DNA of 64,000 nt from Anaerostipes sp. (GTDB lineage Bacteria > Bacillota > Clostridia > Lachnospirales > Lachnospiraceae). The DNA lies in the NCBI RefSeq assembly GCF_018381315.1, contig NZ_JAGZSD010000002.1, forward strand, positions 62,001-126,000, in the 5' to 3' direction. A program made the translations under genes and the position numbers. Within the stretch, counting starts at the first letter, position 1. Each line of letters opens with the position of its first letter. This document shows positions 62,420 to 64,000 of the stretch, one piece after another. A model generated the notes under the pieces. That model saw only the letters and a list, made by a program, of their open reading frames with translations, made no database searches and was not told the origin of the DNA.

Positions 62420-63667
62420 ATGAAAAAGAACAGTATAAAAACAGGACTAGTTATGATCTTTATTATAGGAATTATCTTTATGTTAGTTTCAACAACATTA
62501 GTATATATGCTGCCTGAAGATATTATGAAAAAGCACATTGCTGGTGATATTGATCAACTGGTAGAAGAGAAAGAGTGGCCTGAATATGTTCAGGGATATC
62601 TATGCACAAGGAAGGATAATTTTACTGATGCCTTAATGTTAAATATGGCTACGCAGCAACAAGACAAGCAGGATTTGGCCATAAAGCGGGCTATGAGGTC
62701 AAACTTGCCAACATATATTCCTGAATATACTCAAACTGTGAGTTTGAAAAAACAAATTGAAAATAAGGAAAAAGGGGACCACACACTTTATTATAGATAC
62801 TGGCATGGTTATCAAATATTTTTAAAACTGTTGCTTATGGTCCTCACATATTCACAAATAATTCATTTAAATGGTGTAGTATTATTGTTTCTGTTTTTGT
62901 TAATTCTCATTAAGATGAGGAAAAAAGGAATTGAAGTAAAATATATTATAAGCTTCGTTTTCTCAATATTGCTGTTAGTGCCTTCGGTGATTGTAATGAA
63001 TATTCAATATACTACAATGTTTTATATTCAATTTATTTCAATACTAGCGTTATTAAAATGCGAAAAAAGAAATATATTTTATATTTTTTTCATTACAGGA
63101 ATGGCAACTAGTTTCTTTGATTTATTGACAACACCGATTTTATCGTTAGGAATTCCACTTCTCTTTATGGGATTAATAAATCTGGAATTAAAGGGCATAA
63201 AATATTTAATTAATATTATTCAGAATACTTTGCTTTGGGCAGCTGGTTATGGCTTAACTTGGATGAGTAAATGGCTAATTGCAAGTATCATTTTAAGAGA
63301 GAATGTTTTTGCAAATGCAATTGAAAAAATTTTCTTAAGAACATCTTCAAATATAACAGATGGCAGTAATATTGCATATTTGGATATATTACAAAAATTA
63401 TCTTCAGTATATGGGAAAAAGTTGGGTTTGATAATTCTATTGGTGATGCTGGCGCTGCTTTTACTTGGCTGTATATCAGGGCTGGTTAAACGTAATATAA
63501 ATATAATACCCCTTCTCTTAATTGCTGTAATGCCATTTGTGTGGTTTTATGTTTTAAAAAACCATTCGTATATTCACCTTTGGTTTACTTTTAGAAATTT
63601 AGAAATAACTTATCTGGGGATTTTTATGATATTTATACAAGGTTTTTGGACGAGGAGAACAATATAA
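62420..63667 (+). CDS. Hypothetical polytopic membrane protein
   Basis: A 415-residue protein with an N-terminal helix (10-32), an extracellular segment (about 35-125) containing YYRYWHGYQIFLKLLL, and about eight further helices. The C-terminal WFYVLKNHSYIHLWFTFRN looks like a conserved loop. I do not know the family; place and topology suggest another GT-C-like or polymer-handling protein. AAGGAAGAAAG precedes the ATG; 12 bases after the DUF6020-like gene. Confidence 0.72.
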   Translation: MKKNSIKTGLVMIFIIGIIFMLVSTTLVYMLPEDIMKKHIAGDIDQLVEEKEWPEYVQGYLCTRKDNFTDALMLNMATQQQDKQDLAIKRAMRSNLPTYIPEYTQTVSLKKQIENKEKGDHTLYYRYWHGYQIFLKLLLMVLTYSQIIHLNGVVLLFLFLLILIKMRKKGIEVKYIISFVFSILLLVPSVIVMNIQYTTMFYIQFISILALLKCEKRNIFYIFFITGMATSFFDLLTTPILSLGIPLLFMGLINLELKGIKYLINIIQNTLLWAAGYGLTWMSKWLIASIILRENVFANAIEKIFLRTSSNITDGSNIAYLDILQKLSSVYGKKLGLIILLVMLALLLLGCISGLVKRNINIIPLLLIAVMPFVWFYVLKNHSYIHLWFTFRNLEITYLGIFMIFIQGFWTRRTI

Positions 63668-63685
63668 CTGAAAGGGAATTTTTTT

Positions 63686-64000
63686 ATGAGACAAAGAGAA
63701 GATTGGATTGATCTGTCAAGAAGTATAGTAATGATAATGGTTATATTCGGCCATATTGGAAGTTTTTTGGTGGGGAAAGGATATCAAAGCAGTAATTTAT
63801 CGGTTTATTTTATGGCGACAAGTGCCATTAAAATACCGGGATTCTTTGTAATATCGGGATATTTATTTAATGATAGACAAGGCAGATGGAATGATTTTAT
63901 TAAGAATAAAATTATCAAAATACTAGTACCATATTTTTTCTTAGGTTTTATCAGTATGGCCATGAATGTATTGATTTATATGTATCATGTGGGAGCTTGG
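63686..64000 (+). CDS. Acyltransferase family 3 protein, N-terminal part (runs off the window)
   Basis: An open frame from the ATG at 63686 continues to the last base (105 codons, no stop). It starts REDWIDLSRSIVMIMVIFGH with the catalytic-type His of membrane O-acyltransferases, and has FFVISGYLF near residue 50. AAAGGGA precedes the start. Such proteins O-acetylate or otherwise acylate exported glycans; it fits as a decorating enzyme of this locus. Confidence 0.82.
   Translation, partial: MRQREDWIDLSRSIVMIMVIFGHIGSFLVGKGYQSSNLSVYFMATSAIKIPGFFVISGYLFNDRQGRWNDFIKNKIIKILVPYFFLGFISMAMNVLIYMYHVGAW

Overview
The window looks like a chromosome segment from a Gram-positive, low-to-mid GC member of the Clostridia, most likely the Lachnospiraceae. 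Support: strong AGGAGG ribosome sites, sigma-A type promoters, a dnaE-pfkA-ktrBA neighbourhood, type III pantothenate kinase, a CdaA/CdaR pair, and small families (DUF6145-like, DUF4474-like) that I know mainly from Lachnospiraceae. No rRNA, tRNA, CRISPR array or intact insertion sequence was seen.

Layout. 1-16.2 kb is housekeeping: the 3' end of dnaE, pfkA, the KtrB/KtrA potassium system, an rRNA methyltransferase, an NfeD/SPFH membrane pair, a polar amino acid ABC transporter, an SGNH hydrolase, argF, and a birA-coaX-dus-glycosyltransferase operon followed by greA-lysS. 16.2-18.1 kb is a small accessory scar holding an orphan 405-residue helical protein and the decayed C-terminus of a tyrosine recombinase. 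18.2-24.8 kb holds a DUF4474-like protein with a Pro/Cys tail, a metallophosphoesterase, and an operon of two unknown membrane proteins, cdaA (c-di-AMP synthase), cdaR and a polyprenyl-phosphate glycosyltransferase. 24.8-31.5 kb holds a divergent GtrA/PIG-L pair and two tandem YfhO-family giants, which together with the GT2 resemble the three-component system that glycosylates cell-wall polymers. 31.5-35.1 kb encodes two exported proteins, a subtilase and a Big_2-GDPD fusion.

35.1-64 kb (running off the right edge) is one long, visibly AT-rich surface-polysaccharide locus, all on the + strand with very tight spacing. It contains initiation enzymes of the PglF/PglE/PglC type; a complete set matching WbpA/B/E/D/I for UDP-2,3-diacetamido-2,3-dideoxy-D-mannuronic acid; a cytosolic glucuronyl-C5-epimerase homologue beside a MurJ-type flippase; a glutamine-dependent amidotransferase; an unusual four-gene amino-acid-like module (FemAB/GNAT, PLP lyase, AsnB-like without the glutaminase Cys, ATP-grasp); two Wzy-like polymerases; glycosyltransferases; an LpxD-like N-acyltransferase; a secreted beta-helix protein; and O-acyltransferase and GT-C-like membrane proteins.

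The most interesting inferences are that this locus makes a polymer of diacetamido-uronic acid that may be C5-epimerised (D-manno to L-gulo) and amidated before export, and that the four-gene module may build or attach an amino-acid substituent. All functions are read from motifs and gene context; no search was run.
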